Made by a program: the position numbers and the translations under genes. Source: Agapetus fuscipes (lineage: Eukaryota; Arthropoda; Insecta; Trichoptera; Glossosomatidae). From it: a stretch of 64,000 nucleotides of DNA. Positions within the stretch are counted from its first letter, which is position 1. The number at the start of each line of letters is the position of its first letter. Under the pieces are notes generated by a model that was given only the letters and a program-made list of their open reading frames with translations, had not been told where the DNA came from and made no database searches. This document shows, piece after piece, positions 40,529 through 50,663 of this stretch. The stretch spans positions 4,464,001 to 4,528,000 of the forward strand of contig OX637339.1 of the NCBI GenBank assembly GCA_951799405.1, given 5' to 3'.

Positions 40529-40634
40529 CTGGCCCATAGCTCAGTTGGTAGAGTTGTTGCATTCCATGCCGAGAGCTCGGTTTCGAATCCCACCGAGGCG
40601 AGGGTGTTAGAAATGATTTTCAGTTTTGCTCTTT
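40529..40634 (+). mobile_element. SINE A, 5' head
   Basis: GGCCCATAGCTCAGTTGGTA, TGCATTCCATGCCGAGAGCT and GAATCCCACCGAGGCGAGGG; truncated on meeting an R2 LINE tail. Confidence 0.75.
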
Positions 40635-40655
40635 GTTTGTAACTGTAACTCTGTC

Positions 40656-40836
40656 ACGGCTATAATATTTTGCTTTGTGTAAGCACTTGGGGAAGTGTAG
40701 CTTCACGGGAGGGCCTTCTGCCACTCGCATCTCACATAACTTTTGCATGCGAGTCCTGTGACACATCCCCGGATGGGATGGATATACAGGGCGTGGGTCA
40801 ATGGAAGGGAGACTGACCCTGAGAGAAGGTGTTGAT
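40656..40836 (-). mobile_element. Family K retroposon with 11-bp target duplication
   Basis: A 181-bp insertion interrupts the R2 LINE tail; GTAACTCTGTC flanks it at 40645-40655 and 40837-40847. It contains GGGAGGGCCTTCTGCCACTC and CACATCCCCGGATGGGATGG, shared in opposite orientation with 7.46-7.67 kb. The head type is not recognised. Confidence 0.7.
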
Positions 40837-41046
40837 GTAACTCTGTCGCCATTCCGATAGGGGTGGCCAAAGCCTCTGTAGAGCTGCCTTCATTTCTTCC
40901 TTTCCTGACATACCTCTTTCAATTCATTCATATCCAACACATTTTTCATGCATTTTCTTCTTTTACGCTTGCTTTGTATATCCCATTCTTTCACAATATC
41001 ATCAATCTGACCACTCCATACTTTTCTCAGTCGTCCCTTCATATAA
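40837..41046 (-). pseudogene. RTE-type LINE C-terminus, family R2
   Basis: The minus strand reads GRLRKVWSGQIDDIVKEWDI, then MKNVLDMNELKEVCQERKKW and the short R2 3' end. Its 3' tail continues at 40635-40655, beyond a 181-bp insertion flanked by GTAACTCTGTC. Confidence 0.75.
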
Positions 41047-41196
41047 CGACACATACGGAACAACACATGACAGAACATCACAAGAAAGTACATCACCATA
41101 ATAAAATATCACAAGATAAGATTTTTTGCTATTTGTCATTTTTTTATGTCCGGTTATGGTAAGTTCGGTTTTAGGTATGTGATGCTTAGTTAACAT
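41047..41196. mobile_element. FB2 family fragment
   Basis: ACACATGACAGAACATCACA units, then TTATGGTAAGTTCGGTTTTA GG, which matches FB2 44.84 kb in reverse. Confidence 0.65.
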
Positions 41197-41346
41197 GCCG
41201 CATATGAACTAGATAAAAACCCACACCTTAAATGAACATAAGCCCTGCAACTCTGCCGTTCTTCCCTGAAACATGGGTGGAATTGATAAAGTGAACCAAT
41301 TTCTGCAGTATGGGTGGTCAGCCACATGCCATCCAATAAGTTAATG
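41196..41346 (-). mobile_element. Family C, 5' half
   Basis: GCCGCATATGAACTAGATAA to GCCACATGCCATCCAATAAG. Confidence 0.7.
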
Positions 41347-41384
41347 ATATAAACATACGATTATTAAGTATAAAAAACCTTGAA

Positions 41385-41505
41385 CAAGGTGATGGATATG
41401 AATGAATTGAAAGAGGTATGTTAGGATAGGAAGAAATGGGCAGCCCTGCAGAGGCTCTGGCCACCCCTAGCGGAATGGCAACAGAGTAACAGTTACAGTT
41501 AGCCA
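41385..41505 (+). pseudogene. RTE-type LINE last codons and tail, family R2
   Basis: MDMNELKEVC is followed by an in-frame stop, then the R2 3' end (GGCCACCCCTAGCGGAATGG) and an (ACAGTT)n tail at 41485-41500. Severely 5'-truncated. Confidence 0.7.
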
Positions 41506-41506
41506 T

Positions 41507-42491
41507 TAACATAAACCGACACACGTACAACGTTAAAACCGCATATAAAACGTATATATTTTTTTTGGTTTTTGCATACTTCTTTCGTTTCAGAGTTTTT
41601 CCCTTTTTTACCTTTTTCATAAAATCTCTTCTGCTTTCATCACCGTTTTTACTATCGAAACTTTCTTCTATCATAAAGAATATAAATAATGACCTGTTTA
41701 TTTTTTATTCATTTCTACGTAGAGAAAGTTCTCAGCATCTTATACGAGTAGGTATTCAGTGAGTTCGTTTTATTTTCAGGAGGTACCGGATGCAACTCCA
41801 GTAGCCATCGCAGGGTAACGTTATTCCGAGAAAAACTCCGATACTTCTTGCTTGTACGTGACTTGGAAGTGTTCGCATGGCTTTCCCTCCCCACTAGGAG
41901 TGAAAATGACGTTTATTTATACGTGAAGTCTCTCAAATATCTCTTATTTCAGATAATTCTTAAATCAATATGATATTGTGAGCTCTTCAACGCTTTTACC
42001 TGTATAGGTTATAGGATATGTATATATATATATATTCGACGGCTAAATGGAAGTAAATAAGCGACGTTTTGGTTAAAAATATGTTATGAAAACTATCCTA
42101 CTTAAAATTTTCCGCTCTTTCTAATGCGCTAACTCCCATAGTTCTACGATGATTTTTTTTGTAGCAAACAACTGCGTTTTCAAAGTATGGTTTTGGTGTA
42201 ACCGACAAGATTTTGGCGTTTTTTGCCCAAAAGGCGCTTGTGACATAAAAAAAACATCGTAACACCATATTAATAGGAATGCCTTTTTTATTTTAGAGCT
42301 GTTTTGACTTAAACGATATGATAAAAAATAAAAAAAGTTATGCCATTTTTCAACAATCTAAAACTTTAAACTGCTCTCCTGACAATTTAATTTTTGGCGC
42401 TTATTTGATGTATCGTAATATATATTTGATATCGATGTACTCGTATATATTCAAAGAATTATTCGTCCCTTTACTTTTCGTCCTTTTAGTA
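41507..42491. other. No gene seen
   Basis: AT-rich; contains the (TA)n run at 42015 and otherwise no recognisable element. Confidence 0.55.
42015..42036 (+). repeat. (TA)n microsatellite
   Basis: GTATATATATATATATTCG; no attached element seen. Confidence 0.7.
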
Positions 42492-42492
42492 A

Positions 42493-42518
42493 TTCCTTAA
42501 CTTATAGGTTAGTATGAA
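42493..42518 (+). mobile_element. Family C, 5' tip
   Basis: TTCCTTAACTTATAGGTTAG, then the similarity stops. Confidence 0.5.
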
Positions 42519-42794
42519 CAAAAAAGGCAGATTTTGGGAGAAATCACTCTTTAATAATTGCCGTAAACTTTACATTACTCAAGTTTTGCAACTCGTACTA
42601 AGGGTACTGGTCATTCACGAGTGATGCGGTTACCAACGAACCTCATTTCATTTTTATAATAAAGTACGATAAAATTTTCTCACAAACTTGTTATACAAGC
42701 CTTAAAATGAAAACCTGGGAACAGAGAAAAAACATCTACCTACTTATAAAAAGTGGTTGTTGTGAGGCTGGATTTATCTAAAAATAAATAGATC

Positions 42795-42912
42795 AAAAAA
42801 CATACAGGGCTTTAGAGAGAGTTCTTGAGGTGTGACACACACGCAAACGGCGCTCTCTTATAATTTGTAATTTAAAATAAATAAGCCTCATATATACAAT
42901 ATACATATCTAT
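42795..42912 (+). mobile_element. LINE family L-2, 3' end only
   Basis: A 3'-UTR fragment matches the end of the L-2 copy at 3.1 kb: GAGTTCTTGAGGTGTGACAC, then ACGGCGCTCTCTTATAAT and AAATAAATAAGCCT, with a TA-rich tail. No coding part remains. Confidence 0.7.
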
Positions 42913-42913
42913 A

Positions 42914-43323
42914 CTATTTCATTAAGGAAATCATAGCGGGAAGGCAAAGTATGTCTGGCCTTTAAATAAAAAAAAAAAACATTCTAAAAGTAAAGAAGTA
43001 TTAAAAATATATACAACCGCTTATATTTCAAACATCATTTCTCTTGGTTTTATTTTATTTTTAATATAATTTTTGTGAATACCTACGGCTTTTGAATAAA
43101 AAAACGAAATAAATTATTAATGTAAGGACTTAAATATTATTATGCATGATAAAGCGCCTGTCTCATAAAAAAAATATTAAAACATTCTCTCACGAGTATT
43201 CTTATCTAAAGCTTAAGAATTTGGCACACATGAAGACATTTTTTTAAATTTAAGTATATGACTGTCTTTTAAGTTTTGCTTACAAAAAACCGTTTTACAA
43301 TATCGATATCGAGACTGATTCGT
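42914..43323. other. No gene seen
   Basis: AT-rich, unrecognised. Confidence 0.5.
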
Positions 43324-43324
43324 T

Positions 43325-43445
43325 TTGTTTATTTGTATGCACACATGCAGAATGTGTAGGCGCGAACCTACATATGCCTGTCTGTGGGCATGCATATAAT
43401 ATGAGCCTTAAATGTTGACATATCTTTGCAGCTTAGATTATAGAT
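43325..43445 (+). mobile_element. Family C, 3' half
   Basis: TGTTTATTTGTATGCACACA to GCAGCTTAGATTATAGATAC. Confidence 0.75.
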
Positions 43446-43548
43446 ACATTAAAGGTAAAACTGAATGAATGACATAGTTTTCTCAGAAAAATGCACCGGT
43501 TTCCTATTTTCTACGAGAGAAATTGCTACGTAAGTGTGAAAGCCCTGC

Positions 43549-44030
43549 AGGTAAAATACCGGCTCGATTTACTCAGTCTTCACAAGAAATGTGAACCAAA
43601 CCCAAAAATTAACTGAAGTGGTTATGTTCGAGTAAGACCTTGTTCCTTGAGTTCCTTGAGATAAGGAGTTTCTTGACTTATAGTTTAGTATGCGGCTGAC
43701 CACCTATGCTGTAGAAAATGGTTCACTTTGGCAATGTCACTCCTGTTTCAGAGAAGGTCAGCTAGAGTTGCAGGGTGTATTTCCATTTGATATTTTGGTT
43801 CTTATGTTGTAGGTTCACATGCGGCATGTGTAAGCGCAAACTTATACGTGTCCGCTTGTGAAAATCATATAATGTGAATCCGCAATGTTACATACATATC
43901 TTTGCAACTTATATTAGATTAAGAGGCCACCTTCCGTACCTGTAAATATATACAAAAAAGTCACATCCGACTCCATCGGGGATAACGCAATAAGTAGCTT
44001 CGCTATGTGTGCAGTTTAGTGGCGGTTTTT
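43549..44030 (+). mobile_element. SINE A body split by a family C unit
   Basis: The A middle (TTACTCAGTCTTCACAAGAA) occupies 43549-43670 and the A end (TCCATCGGGGATAACGCAAT) 43922-44030. Family C lies between. Confidence 0.75.
43673..43921 (+). mobile_element. Family C, full, inside SINE A
   Basis: GTTTCTTGACTTATAGTTTA to ACTTATATTAGATTA; an approximate duplication (ATAAGGA / ATTAAGA) may mark the target. Confidence 0.82.
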
Positions 44031-44031
44031 G

Positions 44032-44370
44032 TAAAAAAATCCCGAAGAAAACGAGGACAACGATATTGCAGAAAAACGCCCAACAATCGTGCTTTTAAGA
44101 TGGCGCACGCATAAATTTACAGTTTTGCAAGTGTTATTTACCTCCTTGAAGAGAATTAAGGGGCAGGTAATGGAGCGTGGAAGGTTGTGAAAGGGTGCGA
44201 ACATTAGAGGGAAGACTCTGGGTACAAACTGATGGATAGTTCACCCTTTTGTGTGAGAGTGGAACCTCTAGACGTATTGCATGTACTGCGCTCTTAACTT
44301 TTAGAGGAAAAATTGTATTTGTATATTTAACGATAGGTTGTCATCATTATTATCATAATCATTATCAACT
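44032..44370. other. No gene seen
   Basis: Unrecognised; a TCATCATTATTATCATAATC simple tract precedes SINE B. Confidence 0.5.
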
Positions 44371-44372
44371 TA

Positions 44373-44610
44373 GACCAGTCCGTAGTCTAGTGGTCAATAC
44401 TTCTGACTCGTAAATGGAAGGTTGTGGGTTCGAATCCTGACGGAGCACAAAAAATATTATCCCATTTATATTTTCAAAATGCCTCGTTGAAAAATTAATA
44501 TTCTTTTACCAAAGACCGGTCATTAAAGGTTCTACCATCCTTACAGTAACTGGGTCTTGCTTGAGAATTGACGTTTCCTCTAGCGACGATCAAGCTCGCA
44601 GAGGGCCTCA
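44373..44610 (+). mobile_element. SINE B, missing the tail
   Basis: The head ACCAGTCCGTAGTCTAGTGG and box B GGTTCGAATCCTGACGGAGC lead to body GATCAAGCTCGCAGAGGG. Confidence 0.8.
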
Positions 44611-44649
44611 CTTTTTTTACTGACTATTTCTTTTATCCTGGTCTGATAA

Positions 44650-45312
44650 GGGTTTCCATGACAGAAAGACACAGTGACAAAACGACACATGACAAAAAGT
44701 CACATGACATAACGACATTGGACGCATGACAAAATGACAGAAAGACACATGACGAAACGAAACATGACAGAATAACACATGAATGAACATCGTAATGACA
44801 GTACATCACATGGACAAAACAGCGCATGCCTAAACATCACTTACCTAAAACCGAACATACCATAAGCGGTACATGAAAAAATATCACATAGCAAAACATC
44901 GTATCTTGCAGTGGCGAAGGGTGCCATACAAGCCGGTTCCGATCGGCTTCCCTTTTAAAATGATGTAACAAAGTAGTTAAAAAATATAGGCACAAAGTAA
45001 AAAAATACATGTAAAACCAAAGAAACAATACGTATTTTTTCTCCATTGAAACCATGCAGTCTACTTTATTATCATTTTTGCCTCATTTTAAACGGAAAAC
45101 CGATGGAAATCGGCTTGTATGGCACCCTTTGCCACTGGACTATCTTGCGTATGATATTTTGTCATCGTGATGTACTTTCCTGTGATGATGTTTTTGCAAT
45201 ATTCTGTAAGGTATTGTTCTATCATGTGTCGTTTTATACTGTGTTGTTTTGTCATGTGTCGTTTTGTAATGTGTCGTTCTGTCATGTGTCGTTTTGCCAC
45301 TGTGCTGTTCTA
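44650..45312. mobile_element. Foldback element FB2 with tandem-repeat arms
   Basis: The left arm (44655-44965) is made of ~13-15-bp ACATGACAAAACGACAC units and ends GGGTGCCATACAAGCCGGTT. The right arm (45095-45310) is its inverse: CGGCTTGTATGGCACCCTTT, then TCATGTGTCGTTTTG units. The ~120-bp centre is unique. Confidence 0.8.
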
Positions 45313-45313
45313 C

Positions 45314-45684
45314 CCTGTCACCCTTCCAAGGAAATTTTTAAGACGCCTAGCTGTTAAAGGCTTGGAAACAAAGTGAAAAAAATATAATCTACAAAAAGGC
45401 AAAGGGACAGGACAATCGACTGAGAGTTTCTTTTTGTAAGGCCGGGCTTTTAGCATTTACAAAAAAAAGAATTATTTTTTGACACAAGGCGACATTTTTC
45501 CTTTGCTTTCTGCTGATAAAGTAAAAAAAAAGACTGAATATTATTGTAGACCTTGTTTTATTTTAAATGTTTGTTTTTGTGAAAATTTCATAAAGTAAAA
45601 TTTTTCGGCGTTTTTCCTTACTTTAATTACTTGTGTTTTTTTCTCCTTGATTACTGTTTTAATGTGAAAGGTATCTAATAATAT
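45314..45684. other. No gene seen
   Basis: AT-rich, unrecognised. Confidence 0.5.
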
Positions 45685-45685
45685 T

Positions 45686-45903
45686 ATAAGAAGAATTTAT
45701 TCGCTGAGTTTTTGTGTGAATTATACTTAAAGAGCCCTCCGCGACCTCTCGTTACAGGTCTTTGTAAACGCTCATGAATTTTTCAACTCAGCGAAAGACA
45801 AATTTTGAAAAAAAAAATTTTTTTTATACTCCGCCGGGAATCGAACACAGGTCCTTTGTTTTACGAGTTCGTTGCGTTAACCACAAGACTACATACCGGT
45901 CGT
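45686..45903 (-). mobile_element. SINE B, divergent
   Basis: The minus strand has GACCGGTATGTAGTCTTGTG, the body (GTTGAAAAATTCATGAGCG) and a shortened tail AAAAACTCAGCGAATAAATT. Confidence 0.7.
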
Positions 45904-45929
45904 TCAGACAGTTTTGGAACTTGAACCAG

Positions 45930-46200
45930 CTGTACTGTACTGTATTCTACCGCCGCCGTTCCTCTAGGGGTGGCCGGTACATCCGCAGATGTGTCTCCAC
46001 TTTTTTTCTGTCATTGCATATCTTTTTCATCTCTTCACCACGCTTCACTTTACTCATACTTACTCTTCTCTTATTCTCACTCTGCAAGTTCCATTCCTTC
46101 GCAATCTCACTTATTTGGTGTATCTATTCCTTCTTCGGTCTTCCCTTCCACGGTTTCTTCTGACATTTCCTCTGTCTACTTTCTTCGTTAGTCATTGATC
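45930..46200 (-). pseudogene. RTE-type LINE C-terminus, family R3
   Basis: The minus strand has the same 3' architecture as the 48.0 kb copy: the CCACCCCTAGAGGAACGGCG motif, GGAGACACATCTGCGG and an ACAGTACAGT tail near 45940. Coding similarity is present but frameshifted. Confidence 0.65.
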
Positions 46201-46201
46201 A

Positions 46202-46544
46202 TAACCAGTTTTTTTTTTAAATTTGAAGACTATTTGAAACCTAAAAACATAACACCACATTAGACCGCTTGACCATACCGTCTCAAACAAAATGCATTTC
46301 TCACAAAATATCGCAGTAAATCTGGAGTTTGAACTTTAAAATATTCAAGTCTCGATCCCGGGACCTGCGCTCGGAACTCGAGAAATATTGCAGGTACGCT
46401 TTTCAATTTTCCCCTCATACATATTGCAGCTGCGGGGTGTCTATACGCCCGTGCAAACATAGGACGTTTGTTTGGGCCACTATTGCGATCACTATCTGGA
46501 CCGACCTGACGAATGGCGGGTGGAGCCTTTGCGCCGAGTATAAA
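46202..46544. other. Possible Penelope-like 5' flank, no gene seen
   Basis: Moderate GC near 46370-46530, ending at GAGTATAAAAATCC beside the hammerhead-like motif. No RT domain is present. Confidence 0.35.
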
Positions 46545-46545
46545 A

Positions 46546-46592
46546 ATCCACGACCGGTTTCGCCAACAATCCGTTTGCACCCTCAGGTGACT
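46546..46592 (-). ncRNA. Hammerhead-ribozyme-like motif, copy 2
   Basis: The minus strand reads CAC-CTGAGGG, a GCAAAC/GTTGGC stem, GAAAC, CGGTC and GTGG. The CAC/GTG stem I can pair. The core CTGANGA is altered to CTGAGGG. A plus-strand relative (CTGATTA ... GCGAAAC, 46598-46637) lies just beside it, in inverted orientation. Confidence 0.45.
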
Positions 46593-46660
46593 AAATAATT
46601 AAACCATCTGATTATGTAAACAGATTGTTTGCGAAACTTGTTGTGGAACTTAATATAAAA

Positions 46661-47345
46661 ACGCAACTCGCAACTACGATTGCGTTATCCACAAAGGGTT
46701 TCACATGTGGCCAGTTGAATCTATTTATTTTATAGGTAAGGGGGCAGGTTTAACGTCATCCAGTTCAGTTCACCGTCACCCAAGAACAGAGGCGCCTGAG
46801 ACTGTGGAGGGATGGTAGTACCTGGATGGAACCAGCCGAAACTCTCCCACCTGGCAACCAGCTACCATACAATACCTGGAGATCCCTCAACAGACTAAGG
46901 ACTGGGGTGACAAGGTGCAGGACAAACCTTCAGAGGTGGAGCCTGCTGGACCGTGGACAGAACACCCTGTGCGACTGCGGGGATGTCCAGGACTCGGCGC
47001 ATATGTTGGTGTGCCCCTTAATTGGTGAAAGATGCACACTGACGGACCTGTTTCACGGAAACGACAATGCAGTGGCTGCCGCTAGTCACTGCAGATACAT
47101 CGCATAGGTGGTTCTGGACACGATAAATAAATAAATAAATCCACTTCAGTTTAAGTGGAGGTTTCCTAGCTGCCAGGGGGCTGGTAATCATTTCTTGTGA
47201 AGGTTGAGTGGGACTCGCCGGTATTTTATTTTGGGTTTTGAAAATAAACACCGAACGGGAAATCATTTCCGACTCCCTTGGTGGGATTCGAACTCGAGCT
47301 CTCGACATGGAATGCAACACTGTACCAAATGATCTACCGACCGGA
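46661..47345 (-). mobile_element. SINE A split by a Jockey-like LINE
   Basis: The minus strand A head (TCCGGTCGGTAGATCATTTG) to hairpin region lies at 47141-47345 and the A tail part at 46661-46770. The LINE insertion duplicates the target inside the CCACTTCAGTT hairpin. Confidence 0.85.
46771..47140 (+). pseudogene. Jockey-like LINE 3' fragment inserted in SINE A, with target duplication
   Basis: The ORF at 46826-47107 reads PPGNQLPYNTWRSLNRLRTG, then RCRTNLQRWSLLD and TLCDCGDVQDSAHMLVCPL, the C-terminal zinc-knuckle-like end of many Jockey/CR1 ORF2 proteins. It ends with an (AAAT)n tail at 47123-47140. It is flanked by imperfect 11-bp direct repeats, CCAGTTCAGTT (46760-46770) and CCACTTCAGTT (47141-47151). 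Confidence 0.85.
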
Positions 47346-47447
47346 CTAAACTTGCCGTAGTAAGATACTAGGTTGCTTTAATTTTCATCTTTTACTATGA
47401 ATGATTAAAATGTGAATTATCTCAGTCTTAGCTGTACCTGTAAAAAT

Positions 47448-47645
47448 TTCAGTTTCGGATCGATTCCCACCAAACGGTGTCAGAAGTGATCTTCCGATAA
47501 GGTGTACACTTTGAACCTTAAAAAATCTTTTAAAGCTGACAATAAATGAGATCTATTCTTCTTGGGAACTGCGAAATACTAACTTTAACCGAAGTACATA
47601 GTTGACGTGAGGCCTTACTCTTACCTGTGAAAATAAATAGATACT
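47448..47645 (+). mobile_element. SINE A, degenerate, headless
   Basis: TCGATTCCCACCAAACGGTG, AAGTGATCTTCCGATAAGGT, TTGACGTGAGGCCTTACTCT and CTGTGAAAATAAATAG are collinear with A. Confidence 0.55.
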
Positions 47646-48300
47646 CAGGTAATAGGTACAAAATTTAACAATATATTTCGGTTGAAACGTGAAGAAGTAT
47701 TTACTCGAGGTACTGACAAATGGCCACTCGGTAAGGGGTTGATTGAAAAGGGATGAAGCTCGGACAAACAAGGGGTGCAACGTATGGGAGATAAAATTGC
47801 AGAAAAAATACACAAAAACTATCCTTTCAGAGTATATATATAGTATATGGCGTCTTAATCTCGCAGCCTTGGAAAAGCAATAAGAAAGCTTTGTTTCTAG
47901 AAATGAAGAGAACTTCCAGGTGATTGGTGCAATTGTTTTGTTTTTATTAAAGTCGAAAGCGTATCGTAACGTTTCAAATGAATGGTTTAGAAAGGCACTG
48001 TACCTGTTACTGTATCCTGCCGCCGTTCCACTAAGGGTGGCCGGTATCTCCTCAGATGCGTCTCCACTTTTTTCTGCCTTCACATATCTCTTCATCTCTT
48101 TAACATTGATAACCTTCTTCATACATACTCTTTTCTTATTTTCACTCTGCAGGTTCCATTCATTCGTAATCTCACTTATTTGTTCTATCCATTCCTTCCT
48201 TGGTCTTTCTCTTCCACGCTTACCTCTGACATTTCCTAAGCACACTTTCTTCGTTAGTCGTTTATCATCCATTCTTTCAAGATTCCCGAACAATCTCATT
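47553..48300 (-). pseudogene. RTE-type LINE C-terminus, family R3
   Basis: The minus strand from 48299 reads MRLFGNLERMDDKRLTKKVC, KRGRERPRKEWIEQISEITN, then MKKVINVKEMKRYVKAEKSG. The LINE part ends near 47998 with CCACCCTTAGTGGAACGGCG and an (ACAGT)n-type tail. The remaining ~450 bp of the ORF are read-through into flanking DNA. Confidence 0.75.
47647..47996. other. No gene seen
   Basis: Unrecognised; the long minus-strand ORF through it is read-through from the R3 LINE. Confidence 0.5.
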
Positions 48301-48591
48301 GTGTTTTTTTTGTACTTTCATTTTAAAATTGTCTTTTATAACACGCTCGTTCATCACCCAATCATCACGAACTCTTTCAGTATCTTTCCAGTCATTACTC
48401 TCAGGTAAACCATTTTAAACATCAAAACAAAGTATCAAGAAGGTCTAGAAACAGTGTTTTTTAATTAATAAATTCGTGAAGATGAATAAAAGTCACTCAA
48501 ACCGGCTTGGTTTTTTTCAAACATACCCTCTTAACCGCTTAGCTATCGTACCGACTTTCAACCAAATGGACAGCACAAACTTGTTTTTTCT

Positions 48592-48712
48592 CTCTCGGCG
48601 GACAAACGTCACACTTGTAAAGGACTACGGTTCTTACCAACCATTAACAAATATTTATTTGCATTTTCTCTAGATAACCCGGCCATTTGATGACACAATT
48701 TTATTTAAGTAA
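48592..48712 (+). repeat. Family I repeat, copy 2
   Basis: TCGGCGGACAAACGTCACAC, ACTACGGTTCTTACCAACCA, ATAACCCGGCCATTTGATGA. Confidence 0.7.
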
Positions 48713-48724
48713 ATTCATGCGGTC

Positions 48725-48819
48725 CATTTTGACAATTATATTAATTTTTAAAACTGCACAAATTTCAAAACTTAATTGAAATTTGTGCAGTTTTAAAAAT
48801 TAATATAATTGTCAAAATG
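48725..48819. repeat. Perfect 44-bp palindrome arms
   Basis: Arms 48725-48768 and 48776-48819 pair without mismatch around the 7-bp loop AAACTTA. It is followed by the family H repeat CAAACGACCGTAATTC. It may be a minimal MITE or a recent fold. Confidence 0.85.
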
Positions 48820-48870
48820 TCAAACGACCGTAATTCTAACTTAAATCATGTGGTTCATTATTGATTGATG
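48811..48870 (+). repeat. Family H repeat
   Basis: GTCAAACGACCGTAATTCTA ACTTAAATCATG, directly after the palindrome. Confidence 0.5.
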
Positions 48871-48871
48871 A

Positions 48872-49280
48872 TTTTTTATTATTATAACCAGCTTGATCAC
48901 ATTTGTGAGCCAAAGGTTATCATCCAACGGATCAAACAGGTCTTATATCATCTTTGTTTTATTTCAAACATACGCTCTTCACCGCTTGACTTAAGTACCG
49001 AATTTTCATTATGTACATAAATTCAAATTGAACTGATATTTTGTACATGACAAAGGTATTAAAATATGGGTCTTTGGTAATGTCATTCCTATGGTAGGAG
49101 ATGTGGTCTAGAGAGACACCTGTATCCCGGAAGTCACTCCAGCTTGCGCCCCTTGCGGCAACACCCTGATTGACAGGTCATCCACCACAGAACCCGGGGG
49201 GGCCGCCGCTGAAAGGGTTTCCAGAGTACCAAATGATAATCACTCAACATGTCCGTGAACTATCACTGGGTTGTAAACAT
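48872..49280. other. No gene seen
   Basis: A GC-rich patch at 49090-49215 is unrecognised. Confidence 0.5.
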
Positions 49281-49281
49281 T

Positions 49282-49530
49282 TCGCACGTTTAATAATAAA
49301 GAGAAATAACTCGAAAATTGGGAAAATCGAGATTTTGTAATAAAACGCAAGAGCAATGCGAGAAGAATTGGTAGGATGCGACAGCCGTTCAATTTGGACG
49401 AATATGACCGAGATAAAACATCGGCCGCCTTTTTCATCCCATACAAGTTGTACTGGTTGTCTGAAGTTCAAACGTGATTTCCCAACATTAATGTTTTTTG
49501 AGTTATTGCTCTTTATTATTAAACGTGCGA
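49282..49530. mobile_element. MITE M9 (~249 bp)
   Basis: TCGCACGTTTAATAATAAAG AGAAATAACTCG-type left end is mirrored by GAGTTATTGCTCTTTATTAT TAAACGTGCGA at the right. Confidence 0.75.
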
Positions 49531-49744
49531 TTTGTTGGCTTAGGAGGTATTAATGTGCATAATATACCAACTTTTTTAAACAAAAATATGTGGTAGTATT
49601 TTTAAACTGACCATGTTAAGTTTAGTCATGTACCCGGTCGTGCATTTATAGATTTTACTCATTCTGTAATCATACGCAAAGATGTTTTCCTAAGTTTATT
49701 ATTATTTGCAAATTTTACAAAATATTAATTAAATATTATTATTT

Positions 49745-50662
49745 GACTGACAGTTACGGTAATAATTAACTTAAATTTGACTCACAGTTTCAGCACTATT
49801 TAACTACATTCTGACATTTTAGGCAATATTTTACAATATTTTGACTCTCAGTTTAAGCACTATACTTTGACTCATATTTTCGGCATTATTTTACCATATT
49901 CTGACTCACGATTTAAGCAGTATTTCACTATATTCTTACTGAGAGCTTAGGCAGTATTTTTAATATTCTTGTATAAACTGATTCATAGTTACGGTGCAAT
50001 ATTTTAAAATATTTTGAACTACAGCTTACGCAGTGTTTTATTATTTTCTGACTCTTATTTTAGGTAGTATTCTACAATATTCGGACTCATAGCTCAATGC
50101 AGTATTTTACCTTATTATTATTTACAAATAGTTTGAGATCTATTTTACTGTATTCTGACACATAGTTCAGGTAGTATTTTACTATTTTCAAACTAACAGT
50201 TCAGTCAGTATTTTACAGTATTTCAACCCACAGATTAGGCAGTATTTTTCAATATTTTGGCTCACAGTTTAAGCAGTATATAAAAATATTCTAGCTCACA
50301 GCTTAGGCAGTACTTTAACATCGTCTGACTTACAGGTTAGCCAGTATTTTACAATATTTATCAATATAAATTGAGCAATATTTACTATATTCTGACTCAC
50401 AGGTTAGGCAGTATTTAACTGTTTTCCGACTCACAGCTTTTATTAATATTTAAGGATATTCAGACTCCACGGTTAAGGCAGTATTGCACAATATTTTACA
50501 TCACAAATTAAGAAAGATTTTACTATATTCTGACTTATAGTTTATGCATTATTTCACTTTATCCTGACTTATAGTTTAGGCGGCATTTAACAGCTATATT
50601 CCAACTCACAGCTAAGAGAGTATTTTAGTATATTTTGACCCACAGTTTAGGCAGCAGTTCCT
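49745..50662 (+). repeat. ~34-bp satellite, about 27 units
   Basis: TTCTGACTCACAGTTTAGGC AGTATTTTACAATA, quite diverged; no coding potential. No other mobile element interrupts it. Confidence 0.85.
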
Positions 50663-50663
50663 A

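Noticed and set aside
47920..48408. 162-codon ORF, Ser/Phe/Leu-rich
   Set aside because: Antisense of the R3 LINE fragment.
49745..50662. CRISPR array
   Set aside because: Regular spacing but no conserved repeat/unique spacer pattern; the whole unit diverges evenly, and the DNA is eukaryotic.
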